The position numbers and the translations under genes were made by a program. A stretch of 64,000 bases of DNA, taken from the NCBI GenBank assembly GCA_035079385.1, contig JAVHKY010000012.1:6352501-6416500 (forward strand), written 5' to 3'. This DNA comes from Aspidiotus rigidus (Eukaryota; Arthropoda; Insecta; Hemiptera; Diaspididae). The notes beneath the pieces are model-generated. The model was not told the DNA's origin. It saw only the letters and a program-made list of their open reading frames with translations, and searched no databases. Positions 23,557 through 35,290 of this stretch are shown in pieces. Position 1 is the first letter of the stretch. Every line of letters starts with the position of its first letter.

Positions 23557-23805
23557 ACAGGAAACCTGTTTTATGAAGTTACCCTCCTATCATTTATTTA
23601 TCGGACGTTCAAATTTTTCATGTTCCTCTCCTCCCCCTCGTACCATATAAAGTCCACCTGCTATCATATATGGCTTGAAGATTGATATTTTCCTAAGTCT
23701 TCTTTGTCTCATAATATATAGCTGGGAGGTCAACATTTTTTCGCGCTCGTCGTATTCCTTCAAATTCCTCCTCTCCCCCCCCCTCAATAAAACAGGTTCT
23801 TTGTT
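23557..23805. mobile_element. short AACCTGTT-family element
   Basis: Left CAGGAAACCTGTTTTATGAA and right CAATAAAACAGGTTCTTTG bracket about 245 bp made of the 40-45-bp motif (ATCATATATGGCTTGAAGAT, TTTTCCTAAGTC). The right flank is TTAA, as at 793-826. It is the smallest apparently complete copy in the window. Confidence 0.6.
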
Positions 23806-24137
23806 AAAAGCTCACGGCTTTCAGAATTTCTGGGAATTGGAGACATTTTGAACTCTCGAGTTTAGCAGGGAGGAAAGAAAGATGGTTCCCCCATGGATGT
23901 GACCTAAATAATCTTGTCTTTTGCCTAGTATTACACTGCATGAGACGGAAGGCGAAAGGAAGTCACGGATTTTCACATCAGGTGGAGTTGCTCGCATAAG
24001 TTGTCAGTCAATACGTAAAGCATGCCAAAACAGGACTGAATCGCCATGCGCTTCAGTATTCGGGTCTTTTGTTTTTTTTTTTTTTTTCCTCATTGGCTGT
24101 TACGTGACGGAAATTATTTTTCAATTTTTTTCAAAAG

Positions 24138-24265
24138 ATCTGGAGTCTTTTTTTCCTACCAAGATGTAGAGCTCGAGAGATCTAGATCTTTTCTGTATCA
24201 AGATCTGGAAACTAAGAGATCCGAATCTTTGTTCCGCTCAGACCTGGAACCTAAGAGACTTAATA
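24138..24265. repeat. minisatellite with AGATCTGGA units
   Basis: Three diverged units of about 40 bp: AGATCTGGAGTCTTTTTTTC, AGATCTGGAAACTAAGAGATC, then CAGACCTGGAACCTAAGAGA. It overlaps the end of a plus-strand chance ORF. Confidence 0.6.
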
Positions 24266-27200
24266 CATAATATGGTAGGTATATAACCATTATTGTACTA
24301 TCGAGGAGAAGTAACTTTTTCGAAGACTGTACAAAAATTTGAAAAATGCTATGGTGACACAGATTATTGTAATACGTGCCGTATTAATCAAACTATATAC
24401 ATTATCATCAATAATGATGTTCAAAGACTATCTTGGTCACTCTTGACGAAGACGTACGAGAAATAAAATTTTCTGGGTAAAAATAATATCTCAAGAGACA
24501 GAATGTATATTATCTCGACTGACGTCATAACCCATTTTTCCGTGAGAACTTTTTTTTCACAATTGCATAGGGGCTTTTGCCTTGCTAGAGACAAGAGCCC
24601 CAAAAAGGACTCTGCTAGCGCGCATAAAATAAAGATCATGTTTTATCGAACCAATACGACCCTCTAAATTACGGGCACTCATAGTGAAAAGGGTTGATAC
24701 TCAACGAGTTGACTTAAAAAACCGATCCTGGTTCATTTCTCATAGACTACCGAAGTTAGAGAAGGTGAAGAAGAAGGGCTACTCATTACCCCCTCCTTTC
24801 TCAGTAAAGTCTTCTCGAAGATTATGTTTTGGAAGGAGAAGAAAAAGAGAACAATTTATCAAAGTGGCCTAAGGGGAGAGAAGCGTCATAGATCACTCTT
24901 CAGGTTGTCTATTGGTAAAAGAAAAAAAAAGAAAAAGCCAGAAGAAAGTCGCAAACTTTCACATCAGATAGAGGCTTACTCGAAAAATTTCCAAGTCCAA
25001 CAACGGGGAGAGGGGGATAAGACTCGCGAATTTTTTCGAATTAGGGGAAACTTGTCAATAACCGAACAAGAAAGTGGTTAATCATCAGAACAATAGATAA
25101 GACTTCCCTTCAAGGAAGAGTCTTTCAATCGTTTATCGCCATTCTTGCTATTCGAGTGGAGATAATTTTGTCAGAATTATGACACGGAGTGACACTCAAA
25201 AATCAGTGTTCATTGGAAAAGAATGCACAAAAAATTCGGATATTCTATAATCTCAACGTGCCAGTAATGCACCTCACAACATGAAAGTTTCGCACGTAAT
25301 TATCATCATCCATCAATATGAAATTCGATGAAAAATAAAAGTTTTTGGTGGACCGCAGGCATCGTGACACCTTGTTTGGCTAAAACAAACAAGAATGCCA
25401 TCATATCTGTATACGCTAAGCACTCCTCTAAAACTTGCTCGTACATTTTTTTTCATTTCGGAGAAAATTTTCACTACTGAGACGATTTCTCAATAGAAAA
25501 CAAATAAAACTATTAAACTCTCAACGTAGATAGAAAATACAGTTTCAGTAGCACGAAGATTCCAATCTTACTGAATTACATGTGTACAAAGACTTCTGAG
25601 CCCAATTTTACCAAATAATGTATTCTCTTATAGCTTTCCTCCCATAAAATGATACTTCTTGCGTAATACGAAATTGTTTCTAACGTTTTTTCAAGCATAC
25701 CGTTCAAATGTTAATGAGTGTACCTCTACCCTTCTCTCTAGAATTATATTGGACAGGTATTCTATCAATCGGTGCCGTTATATTTTTCTCCTGCAGTATT
25801 AAGTTACAATTTTTCGTAGAGATCTCTCCCGTTCACACCTACTCTCAGGTGCTTCGATCAAGTGAAGCGGGAGTGATGCTCTTCTTGTTCAGAGAACCAC
25901 ACCAACGATTGAACGAATGCACCGCGGAAAATTGTTACGTACTACAGAGTATACGGCCGACAGCATCACACTCGAACTAGTCGGTGTCATTCATGCACAA
26001 ATATACTGTTGTAATGAAGGTAGTGATTATTAGTCTTAACCAACGCTATACGAGACCGCTCTATTCTTCCGGATGATCTGAAATTCTGTCACCTCGTACA
26101 GCCACGCCTCAGAACCCACACATAAAACACATAGCGATACTGTAAAACGAGATGATGGCAATGCACTGACGATCGTATAAACACCCGGCGGACATACGAA
26201 CACTTATCGCTACATAAATCTAGAACGCGAAGACGACGAAGAAAAATAAGGTAATCTAATTCGAAAATTGAAAGAAAAAATAATAATAATAATAACAACA
26301 CGACGAAATTAAAATTGAGGAAATTAACGAGGCAGACGAAGGAACATAATTTAGTATTATTTACGAGTGTCTGAAATTAATGAGAAGTAAAAAAGGGCAA
26401 AACTACACGCAAAGAATTTTCCACTTGACAAAAACATCGAGGTGGATAAATACGGTACAAGTCGTGTAACCTTCCACCAAGACGTAAATTCACGAGTCTA
26501 ATGGGTTTCCGTGCCAGAATGGTATCGAAGTATCTTCGCAAAAAATGTTAACCAAATCACAGGTGAAATGACAAGGATTGTTTTTTTTTCCTTGTACGAA
26601 AAGAGGAATCAAAACAACTCCACGATTAGAATCTTCTTTCGTCAAATGGAATAACGTTACTTTTCTGGGAGCATTCGTGAAGTGAAAAAATTAGATCGGT
26701 ACTTTAATGTATGAGAATTTATTGAGAAGTTTTTTGAGGACTTTTATCCCTTTTTCCTTCTTTCAAGTAATATGACCGCTCAAGTCGATACAAGTCGTTT
26801 GTTTCCGTCTCGCTCGAACCGCCTGTATTCGGAAATTGGCGACCAAAGTATTGCAACCCCGAGAAATTCTTGTAGGAGTAAACCGGATTGTCTGTCAAGC
26901 ATTATGACCATACTTTTTAAACAGACCCTTGGTGGAGAGGAAGTGATTGGAAAAAGACCAAGACGAATTTGCGATCGTGAAAATTCGTTATACGTTCTCA
27001 CTCTTCGAATATTATTCTCTGAATTCTTTCAATGTCGTCCTGATTCTCTGGCGCTAAGAGAAGAGGATTTACCGTCTTGAAGAATACGCAGTGCATCAAA
27101 CTGAGGACCAGTTTTTCTCTATTTTGTAGTCCATATTCATAATTCGATTGTTAGTCAGAATTTACAGATTTTTATCACCCCTTCCATGCATTTCCCCTTC

Positions 27201-27395
27201 GAGTGTACGGCAGGCAGTGAATAGAGCGAGCCACAAATAAAATAACGATGTACAACATTTCAATCCAAAGTTATCAAATTAATTTTTGCTCCATTCTGCT
27301 CAGAATAGAAGCACTGCAAGATTTTTGAGGGCTGAATCGAAATCGTGTTACAAAGTTTCAAAGTGAGAAAATTAGTTCTATGATAACTCGTAATA
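24266..27395. other. no recognisable gene
   Basis: AT-rich DNA with one CRE-like TGACGTCA at 24521-24528 and a short (AAT)n tract near 26280. Frames at 24684-25081 (lysine-rich) and 26772-27080 (102 codons) lack domain signatures and are not called. Confidence 0.5.
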
Positions 27396-27399
27396 TTAA

Positions 27400-27625
27400 G
27401 CTTATACTAGATTAGGTTTGGCCTAGAGCTCGTGGCTAAGTTCTTTACCTATGCTTATACCAGGCCTATAATATTAGACGAACTGGGAAAGTTACTAGAC
27501 TTGGCCTGTAGTGGTCTTAGGCCTATACTAGGTGTCTGAGCTATACTATGTTCTAACGAGGTCTAAAAACGACGGTTTCCTTAACGAAGTTGAACGCAGA
27601 ACGCAGAGAACCTGTTCCATGGGTC
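27400..27625 (-). repeat. GCCTA-type tract and inverted AACCTGTT-family end
   Basis: 27400-27550 has repeated AGGCCTATACTAGG and TTGGCCTAG-like blocks. 27560-27625 is the reverse complement of the family end: ACGACGGTTTCCTTAACGAA, then GTTGAACGCAG...GAGAACCTGTTCCATGGGTC. This is the only copy of that subterminal block on the opposite strand. A second end was not found, so this copy appears truncated. Confidence 0.55.
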
Positions 27626-27789
27626 AAAGGTACGAGTAGCAAATTGAAGATATAGAAAATTTGTTATCGTCACTTCTCGGAATTGGTTATCAACATACAG
27701 CGTATCTTCAGATAAAGGGCAAAACCTCCCCGATGAATCATTTCGATTCCTGATCGTGTTCGCTATTCCAACCGCTTTTCTCTATTAAC

Positions 27790-28144
27790 TCGCCGTCGGC
27801 GTCGAAATTGAGTCGACTGGTTCGATGTGGACTCAAAATTCGACTATATATCATTCATCGGTACAAGACTTAAAATCAATTGTGTCTATATCAATTTCAT
27901 AATTTGTTGGCGTTTTAGAATCGATGTCAGAAGTGAGCCGATATCTGTCGACTGAAAATGGACGTCCAAATTGCGTCGATTCGACCACTACTGCTGCTCT
28001 TGTCAAGCATAATTGAGACTTTTAAAGGCCCTATGACTGCTTATTTTGTTGGTGAGTGGCGAAGTCACCAAACTGATAGAATAACACGTCAACTCCAGAT
28101 AGAAGTCGCGTCTATTTGAGGTGGATTTAAAGTAGATCAGCATA
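27790..28144. repeat. TCGAC/TCGA-rich degenerate repeat, left part
   Basis: Frequent GTCGAC, TCGATT, AAATTGAGTCGA and related short strings with a rough 15-30 bp spacing. The same texture resumes at 30461 immediately after the transposon trimer, so the trimer apparently inserted into one continuous tract. Confidence 0.55.
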
Positions 28145-28146
28145 TA

Positions 28147-28902
28147 CAGTAAAATCCATTTAAAACGCTTCCGTTTAATACAATTTCCCGCTTACTACGC
28201 GTTTTTTGCTCGGTCTCTTGATTTTCGAGTCATCACGTCTAATAAGCTCTTGCATCTCCGGGTAAAACGCTCTTTTTTAAACAAGATATCACGTCAGAAC
28301 ATGCCTTCAAAATAAAAATCTTCACTTCTCTCAGCCTGGGATGATGTAAAACCTGTTGCAAATTGCTTCTGAAGAGCCAAATTTTTTGAAGGTCCTACAA
28401 ACAATGAAGGAGAAGAAGAACAAGAGGAAGTTGATGAACTAAACCATTTTCCGGGTTATGAACCTATAGACGACGATGTTGTAACCTGTGAACTGAGAGG
28501 TACAGACGACATTACGAGCTTGGGGATAACAAAAATGAAGACAATGGTGAAGATCAAGGAGAAGAAGAAGAACTTGAAGATACTCCTCCATTAACCACTG
28601 GATTAGATTCTATCCACAATTTGAAGAAATTGTTATCTTCATTCAGTGATTCTGAAGCCCTCCTTCAAAGCCTCAATCGTCAAGAGAGGCTTCAAAAAAA
28701 TATGTCACTCAGACAGCAATTGATAATTTATCGTCGCCACAGTTACTTAACTGCATGTAATGTACTGCAAAAAATTATGTTCTTTATAAAGAAATTAAAA
28801 TTTCAGACTTTTTTTACATTTTTCGTTTCCCGGATAAGACGTTTTCCCACCTAAGACGCTATTTTTACTAGTCCCTCGAAAAATGTTTTAAGCGGATTTT
28901 AC
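28147..28902 (+). mobile_element. pogo/Tigger-type transposon relic, copy 1 of 3
   Basis: Begins with CAGTAAAATCC-TTTAAAACG preceded by TA (28145-28146), the target dinucleotide of pogo and Tc1/mariner elements. Codes for a decayed C-terminal part of a Tigger/CENP-B-like DDE transposase: remnants of SAWDDVKP and IANCF (family form AWxxV...IxNCFRxAGF), an acidic region (EEVDELNHFPGYEPIDDD), then the tail open at 28621-28854 (77 codons, LLQSLNRQERLQKN). The N-terminal DNA-binding and catalytic DDD parts are absent. An in-frame TGA follows IANCF and one base is missing at about 28522. The last bases of its right terminal repeat are deleted where copy 2 begins. Confidence 0.8.
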
Positions 28903-29677
28903 ATCCACTTAAAACGCTCCCGTTTAATACAATTTCCCGCTTAATACGCGTTTTTTGCTCGGTCCCTTGATTTTTGAGTCATTTTACATGAAAAACATCA
29001 CGTCTAATACGCTCTTGCTTCTCCGGGTAAAACGCTCTTTTTTAAACAACATATCACGTCAGAACATGCCTCAAAATAAAAATCTTCACTTCTCTCAGCC
29101 TGGGATGATGTAAAACCTGAAGTCATTGCAAATTGCTTCTGAAAAGCCAAATTTTTTGAAGGTCCTACAAACAATGAAGGAGAAGCAGAACAAGAGGAAG
29201 TTGATGAACTAAACCATTTTCCGGGTTATGAACCTATAGACGACGATGTTGTAACCTGTGAACTGAGAGGTACAGACGACATTACGAGCTTGGGGATAAC
29301 AAAAATGAAGACAGTGGTGAAGATCAAGGAGAAAAAGAAGAAGAACTTGAAGATACTCCTTCATTAACCACTGGATTAGATTCTATCCACAATTTGAAGA
29401 AATTGTTATCTTCATTCAGTGATTCTGAAGCCCTCCTTCAAAGCCTCAATCGTCAAGAGAGGCTTCAAAAAAACATGTCACTCAGACAGCAATTGATAGT
29501 TTATCGTCGCCACAGTTGCTTGACTGCATGTAATGTACTGCAAAAAATTATGTTCTTTATAAAGAAATTAAAATTTCAGACTTTTTTTACATTTTTCATT
29601 TCCCAGGTAGGAAGTTTTCCCGCCTAAGACGCTATTTTTACTAGTCCCTCGAAAAACGTTTTAAGCGGATTTTACTG
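28903..29677 (+). mobile_element. pogo/Tigger-type transposon relic, copy 2 of 3
   Basis: A head-to-tail copy, 775 bp. Its left end lacks the first bases of the terminal repeat (it starts ATCCACTTAAAACGC joined to TTTTAC of copy 1). Its right end GCGGATTTTACTG is complete and ends at 29677. It carries the same TGA after IANCF and the same one-base frameshift before the acidic region as the other copies. The transposase tail is open at 29394-29627. Confidence 0.8.
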
Positions 29678-29678
29678 T

Positions 29679-30458
29679 CAGTAAAATCCACTTAAAACGC
29701 TCCCGTTTAATACAATTTCCCGCTTAATACGCGTTTTTTGCTCGGTCCCTTGATTTTTGAGTCATTTTACATGAAAAACATCACGTCTAATACGCTCTTG
29801 CTTCTCCGGGTAAAACGCTCTTTTTTAAACAACATATCACGTCAGAACATGCCTCAAAATAAAAATCTTCACTTCTCTCAGCCTGGGATGATGTAAAACC
29901 TGAAGTCATTGCAAATTGCTTCTGAAAAGCCAAATTTTTTGAAGGTCCTACAAACAATGAAGGAGAAGCAGAACAAGAGGAAGTTGATGAACTAAACCAT
30001 TTTCCGGGTTATGAACCTATAGACGACGATGTTGTAACCTGTGAACTGAGAGGTACAGACGACATTACGAGCTTGGGGATAACAAAAATGAAGACAATGG
30101 TGAAGATCAAGAAGAAGAAGAAGAACTTGAAGATACTCCTTCATTAACCACTGGATTAGATTCTATCCACAATTTGAAGAAATTGTTATCTTCATTCAGT
30201 GATTCTGAAGCCCTCCTTCAAAGCCTCAATCGTCAAGAGAGGCTTCAAAAAAATATGTCACTCAGACAGCAATTGATAATTTATCGTCGCCACAGTTACT
30301 TAACTGCATGTAATGTACTGCAAAAAATTATGTTCTTTATAAAGAAATTAAAATTTCAGACTTTTTTTACATTTTTCATTTCCCGGATAAGACGTTTTCC
30401 CGCCTAAGACGTTTTTTTTTACTAGTCCCTTGAAAAACGTTTTAAGCGGATTTTACTG
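29679..30458 (+). mobile_element. pogo/Tigger-type transposon relic, copy 3 of 3
   Basis: 780 bp with both terminal repeats complete: left CAGTAAAATCCACTTAAAAC, right GTTTTAAGCGGATTTTACTG, followed by TA at 30459-30460. It is separated from copy 2 by a single T. The tail frame is open at 30174-30407. The three copies are highly similar, sharing the same disabling mutations, so amplification came after the gene had died. The internal copies could also have jumped as a non-autonomous element using another element's transposase. Confidence 0.8.
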
Positions 30459-30460
30459 TA

Positions 30461-30780
30461 TTTCCAGAAAACTGAAAATCGACTGACGCAACTGAGCAGT
30501 CGACTTCTGGTCGATAGAAAATTTGAAAAAAACTGACTCAAAATAAACTCCAGATCGACGTCGATTCGCGAGGTCGATTTGAAGTCGACCAATGTACATT
30601 ACCGGACAAGTCGATTTCAGATCGATAAAAAATCTGTAGATATAGACTCGAAATCGAACTGAAATCAACGTAGCAAATGAGTGAAAATTGAGTCTACTTT
30701 TGTCGACCTATGTCGACCTGATATCAACGTCGAATTGAGGTCCATTTCGACAATATTTCGACTGAGACTTTAAAGATAAA
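30461..30780. repeat. TCGAC/TCGA-rich degenerate repeat, right part
   Basis: Resumes the tract interrupted at 28144: AGTCGACTTCTGGTCGATAG, AGATCGACGTCGATTCGCG, GTCGATTTGAAGTCGACC and similar. Minus-strand ORFs here are frames through the repeat. Confidence 0.55.
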
Positions 30781-33640
30781 AATTGTAAGTCGATACGGTT
30801 CATTGGGTGTAAGTGTTGAAGTATGAATTTCAAGCTTGTTAACGTTTTGGTGACTGTACGAACCTGGCAAATATTTTCTATAAACTTCACCGAGAAAGAT
30901 GAACAACTCCAAATACCTCCCCCAAAACTCTCAAAACCTCGAAATTGATTCTTAGAGGATGACTTGTACCTATTTTTTCAAGGCTCTGCTTCATCAGGTT
31001 TGATAATTTCATCGATTTTGATCGATTAATCAGCAATGAGGAACTAGCTCTTCAAATGACCTGACCTCAGATGGTGGACATTTACACAAGATATCCGTCG
31101 TCTCGGACAGGTTATACAGGTGGTCACAAATTTGTTTGTTGACCCTGCCCATGATTAGACGTTGGACTGGGTAGAATAATCCATCATAATACTGGACGTG
31201 CGATGTCTATTCGCTGTATTGAGAGCTGAGCTGTTATGCTTTCAACGCTGATCTCTTCGATAGTCACGGTGGTCGCTGAAGACAACGTCAAGTGAGAGTG
31301 TAAATTGTTGCATCTCAAAGTCACGTTCGCGTTCACTTTTTTCTGTTCGTCTCCAGAAATCTGCATGAGAATCGTTGTGCATCTCGGAGTAATTTGAAGT
31401 CATTAGTCGAAGATTGACCTTGTCTTCACACTGAAAAATGACTCCTAATTGATCGTAATATCCTAGTACGTAATATGAAGTTCGCTACTCGCGGTATCCT
31501 TTCATTTTTCCAATAATAATCGCTTTAACTTCATTAAGCCTAATTCAATTTTACATTTTTCTAATAATAACTCTTGAGATACCCTCTTATAGATCCAAAG
31601 TTCTCACTAATTTACGCTCTTATAGGAGTACGACCAGTGTTGCAGCTTGTCGCGTTCCATCCTCCCAGACACATTTGATGTGTATATTCCAAAATGGTCG
31701 CGCGATCCTTGAAGCTATTTGTTCGTTCATTATTTTTAATGCATGTAAACGAGCATTTGCGAAGATTTTTGTTACTCGTATTCTTCATTATAGTGCGCGC
31801 TCAAAATAATAAGTAGCCACGATAATTTCTCCCGTTCGAACGATTATCAAGTTCGTATGTACGTTTCACGCGACCTTTTCTTTCCTGTTGATAATATATG
31901 CAACTCGTTTTTATGCAACTTTTTGAAGTCAGCTCATCGCATCGCTCGGATTCTTGGTTCTTTCTGTCGCGTGTTTTCTCTTTCCCTCTCGCTCTTTTTT
32001 TTTTCTGCATTTACATAATATCCACTCGCGCCATCATCTGCGTAAGAATACGTTCGCCTTTGTTCTTGACCACCGTGATGCATTTGGTTCGTCGCGTAGC
32101 CGTTGCAGTCACGTAGGTTTTAATTAAAATAAGTAGCTAGATTATTTAAGCGAGTATAATTCGATTTTTTTTTTTCCCCCGTGAATCGTACCACAATTCG
32201 ACGTTAATCAGTCGGAACGTTTTCAGATATTAGATATGGAGTCTTGTGTATGTACACATAACGAAAAAGGCTGAAAGGGAGGGAGAAATTTAGGATAAAC
32301 GACCGAGTACTATCGAATTATATACATCACAATCAACGTACCGACGACAATGTCCACCGAAAGTTGACTTTGTAGTTTGCTCGGTGATTACTTACATTTT
32401 TTCCAAAGTAAATATAAGCTCATTGAAGCGGCAAGAGAGTGAGACTCATCATCGTTTTGTGCATTCGAATTTTCCACGTGTTCGAGCACGCCGTTTCGAG
32501 TTATTTTATTCTTGTCGCCTTCGATAGGATGATGGAGACGATACATTTTCCGCTTCTCATCAACGCGATGATTATTCCAATTTCTCAAAATGACTGATGC
32601 GGTCGAGTATAAGGTTTTCAATTTTTTTGAAATAATATCTCTCGTCAATAGTACTGGACTTACACGTGATGTATAATTTACCTCATCCTTCACAAAAAAA
32701 AAAAACAGTTATATTCAAGGGTGGTCTGCGAGTACCATTTCTAGTTCAAATTAGATAAGATGATAATTGGTTGACCGAACATTATATAATAATTATGGTC
32801 AAACAGCCTACGGAGCAGTTAACTCAATTTATGTACGCGTATGGTGGACCTCTACAGAAAGATTTTTTGTCGGAAAAAAACTAAGAATTGTTTTGATCTT
32901 GAAATAGGAGAAAATCACTTCGTCTTTCTTCTTTAGTCCTTATCAGCCTCCGTGTATTCGAGTGAAATCATCTTCTTGCGTCTATAAAATTTCAGACAAT
33001 GGTTACTGGAATTTTAGAATGAACTTGATGCTACCTAGTTATGTTTGGCACTGAAAGAAAATCGTATGTTATACACGCGGAGAACATCTTAGCCTTTTTT
33101 TCAATTTAAAATATGACAGTTAATTTGAGCATTCAGAATCGTGTGAATGAAATCCTCCCTCTCTTGCTGTTTCGATCCCCATCTTGCCTGGTGATTTTCG
33201 TATCACTTGTTTAGTTCAGCTATTTATTTTCCATTTTAAGTCTCTCAACTTCAAAAACAAAGTTATGTTGTTGCAGAATGCACGAAGAAGAACGCGTACT
33301 ATGAGTCAAAACCACAATAATTTTATTATCGTAAAACTTTTAATTTGTTTTTGTAGATTTTTCTTTTCGAGACGTCTCGGTGTTTTGGATCATGATGTTT
33401 GCGTCTAGTATATGTCGCGAGCAAGGTCATATATTCGAAAGACTCGTTGAGTTGACAAGGTATTTTTGGGTGTAAAATTTTGAGTGTTTTCTTTATGAGA
33501 CCGTAGAGAAAAAAATAATCCGAGTTTAATTGTCTTTGGAAACAGGACTCGATAGAAACTTCTGGGATGAGATTATGGAAAGGTGTGTTGAAAGAATTTA
33601 AAAGAAAACTTTGATCAAGAGACTCGTGAGAAATTAAACC
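30781..33640. other. no recognisable gene
   Basis: AT-rich, apparently single-copy DNA with scattered CpG-rich patches (31640-32120). I found no domain, array, or RNA gene. A minus-strand frame at 32388-32693 (101 codons) is unsupported. Confidence 0.5.
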
Positions 33641-33649
33641 TGGTGTCCC

Positions 33650-34370
33650 TCGTGAGGCGTTGGATGAATGTACGTTGGTCCCCTAACTTTTGTAAATTTG
33701 ATGGGGAAATTTTTCGACTTCCCCGAAAAAGTCCCTTGGCTCGTTTATTTCGGAAGTATTCATGTCGAAATTTGAGATTGACCCGTTCTCCTCGAGCCGG
33801 GTATTTTTTAGTCAGTCTACCATGGCACAGGTATGAAGACGAAGTTTCTTGTGTGTGGATCGGTCCTGCAGAACTCCTTGGTGAGTTTCTTGCATATTTA
33901 AATCGCCAATACCCTTCCATAAAATCAACTCTGGAAGTTGGTGGTTCATCAATGAACTTCTTGGATTTGCCCATCGTTAGAGATGGCGTCCATGAGTTTG
34001 GTATTTATAGGAAAGGGACTTCGACGTATATTGTAATCCACGGGTTGTCCTGTTGCCCACAAGATTGCTATTTTCAACAGATTAATTCAACGACTGACTC
34101 ATATCCCCTTGAGTCACGGAGGTTTTCATAAGAAGCTAGTGACGATCAAAACCTGGCCAAAGTGAATCAGGTCAGGTTGGATATTGACCTTATGGTTTGG
34201 AGGAGGCTTTCTAGAAAATGGCCTTCCCCGGGATTCACACCTTGATAGTAGAAAACTTTGGATTGGACTCTCCTTTTTAGGCAAGTTTTCCTTGCAGTTG
34301 GATCTTGTCCTTCGCCCTTTTGAATTCAATCAACAGGGGAAGGAGTTGAAAATTTTCCCCGAAGTGTAGC
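33650..34370 (+). pseudogene. Penelope-like element RT relic (1)
   Basis: The reverse transcriptase palm and thumb of a Penelope-like element, broken. In order: FCKFDGEIF (33692-33718), SPL...LISEVFMSKFEID in a shifted frame (about 33730-33780; family form GSPLSPxLAEIFM), HRYEDEVSCVW (about 33829) at the place of the catalytic RYVDD motif, FLAYLNRQYPSIKSTLEV, FLDLPIV, and FGIYRKGTSTYIVIHG (family YRKPTxTDxxIH). The catalytic motif reads YEDE rather than YVDD, and frameshifts occur near 33750 and 34130. The GIY-YIG endonuclease was not found downstream. The longest open frame is 33643-34131 (162 codons). Confidence 0.8.
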
Positions 34371-34745
34371 CTTAAAACTCGGGAATTTTCCTGGGGTTTC
34401 CAATGGGGTTTGAGGGTGCGCAAAGAACATGTTGAATTTCAAGCTACTTGCTTTTGTCCAATATACAATATTTTAAGTTACAAGCTTTCAGGGGCTCACT
34501 TGATAGTCTATCATAAATCTAGTATATGAAAGCTAAACCTACTGTAGCAGCCTAGTTTCGGGGTTGGTGTACCCATGGAGGGAGGTAGCCGTTAGTTGTG
34601 GCCTCGCAAAACTCGAGAATACTCCCTGAGGTGTCGCCAGAATTTGGAAGGGGGTTGGTGTAGTCATAAGGAGGGTCTAGCCATTAGAGGTGGTTTCACA
34701 AAACTCGGGAATTTTCTTGGGGTTGGGAGTGCGCAAAAGATATAA
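34371..34745. repeat. short tandem repeat, unit about 120 bp
   Basis: Diverged repeats with (A)AAACTCGGGAATTTTC at about 34374 and 34697 and AAAACTCGAGAATACTCC at 34610, and GGGGTTGGTGTA at about 34561 and 34652 followed by ATGGAGGGAGGTAGCCGTTA or AAGGAGGGTCTAGCCATTA. Confidence 0.6.
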
Positions 34746-34759
34746 AACATGTCAACACA

Positions 34760-35235
34760 TCCGACAAACTCTATCTCAATGTTTCACAGTCAACTTCCTA
34801 CTACCGATTTATGTGCCCTCTCGTTGTTGGACCTTCGATCACCCTACCATCGGATTGGATCTCACTGAAATCCTCAAATCCCCCCTTACTTTCTATTCAA
34901 TTGTTCTCACCACCTTGAGTCTTCAAACAACCTAACATCCGCTTAGATTTCACAGAAATATCCGGACCACTCCTTTCGTCTTACACACGGTTTAAAAAGT
35001 AAAACAAGGGCGGCCTATCCATATTCCCAAGCTGGGTCCATTGTTTCCCACCGCGTCCGTAATATAGCCTCCACATTTACCGTGGAACTGATGACGATAT
35101 TGGCCTGCCTATCTGATCTCTCTCAACTCCCTCACATTATAAATAATGAACTCCTACTTCCGAGTCCACCTCCTCCTCCACAAAATCCAGACGTGAAAAA
35201 ACAATTATCGTCAGACTAAGATTAAGCCCCGTTCT
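34760..35235 (+). pseudogene. LINE relic, RNase H-proximal part
   Basis: A badly decayed non-LTR retrotransposon. The frame near 35050-35130 reads RNIASTFTVELMTILACLS, the form of the Jockey/I-group RNase H segment (IASIFTAELxAIxxCL), and upstream there is LDLTEILKSPL, like the linker before RNase H. Stops and frameshifts throughout. Clade assignment is tentative. Confidence 0.5.
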
Positions 35236-35290
35236 ACACGTTCACACCTAACCAATCGAAACCCCCAATTTCTTGCGTCTTACATTCATT

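Noticed and set aside
25708..25980. Possible membrane protein ORF, 90 codons
   Set aside because: The hydrophobic residues reflect T-rich composition. No start context or homology.
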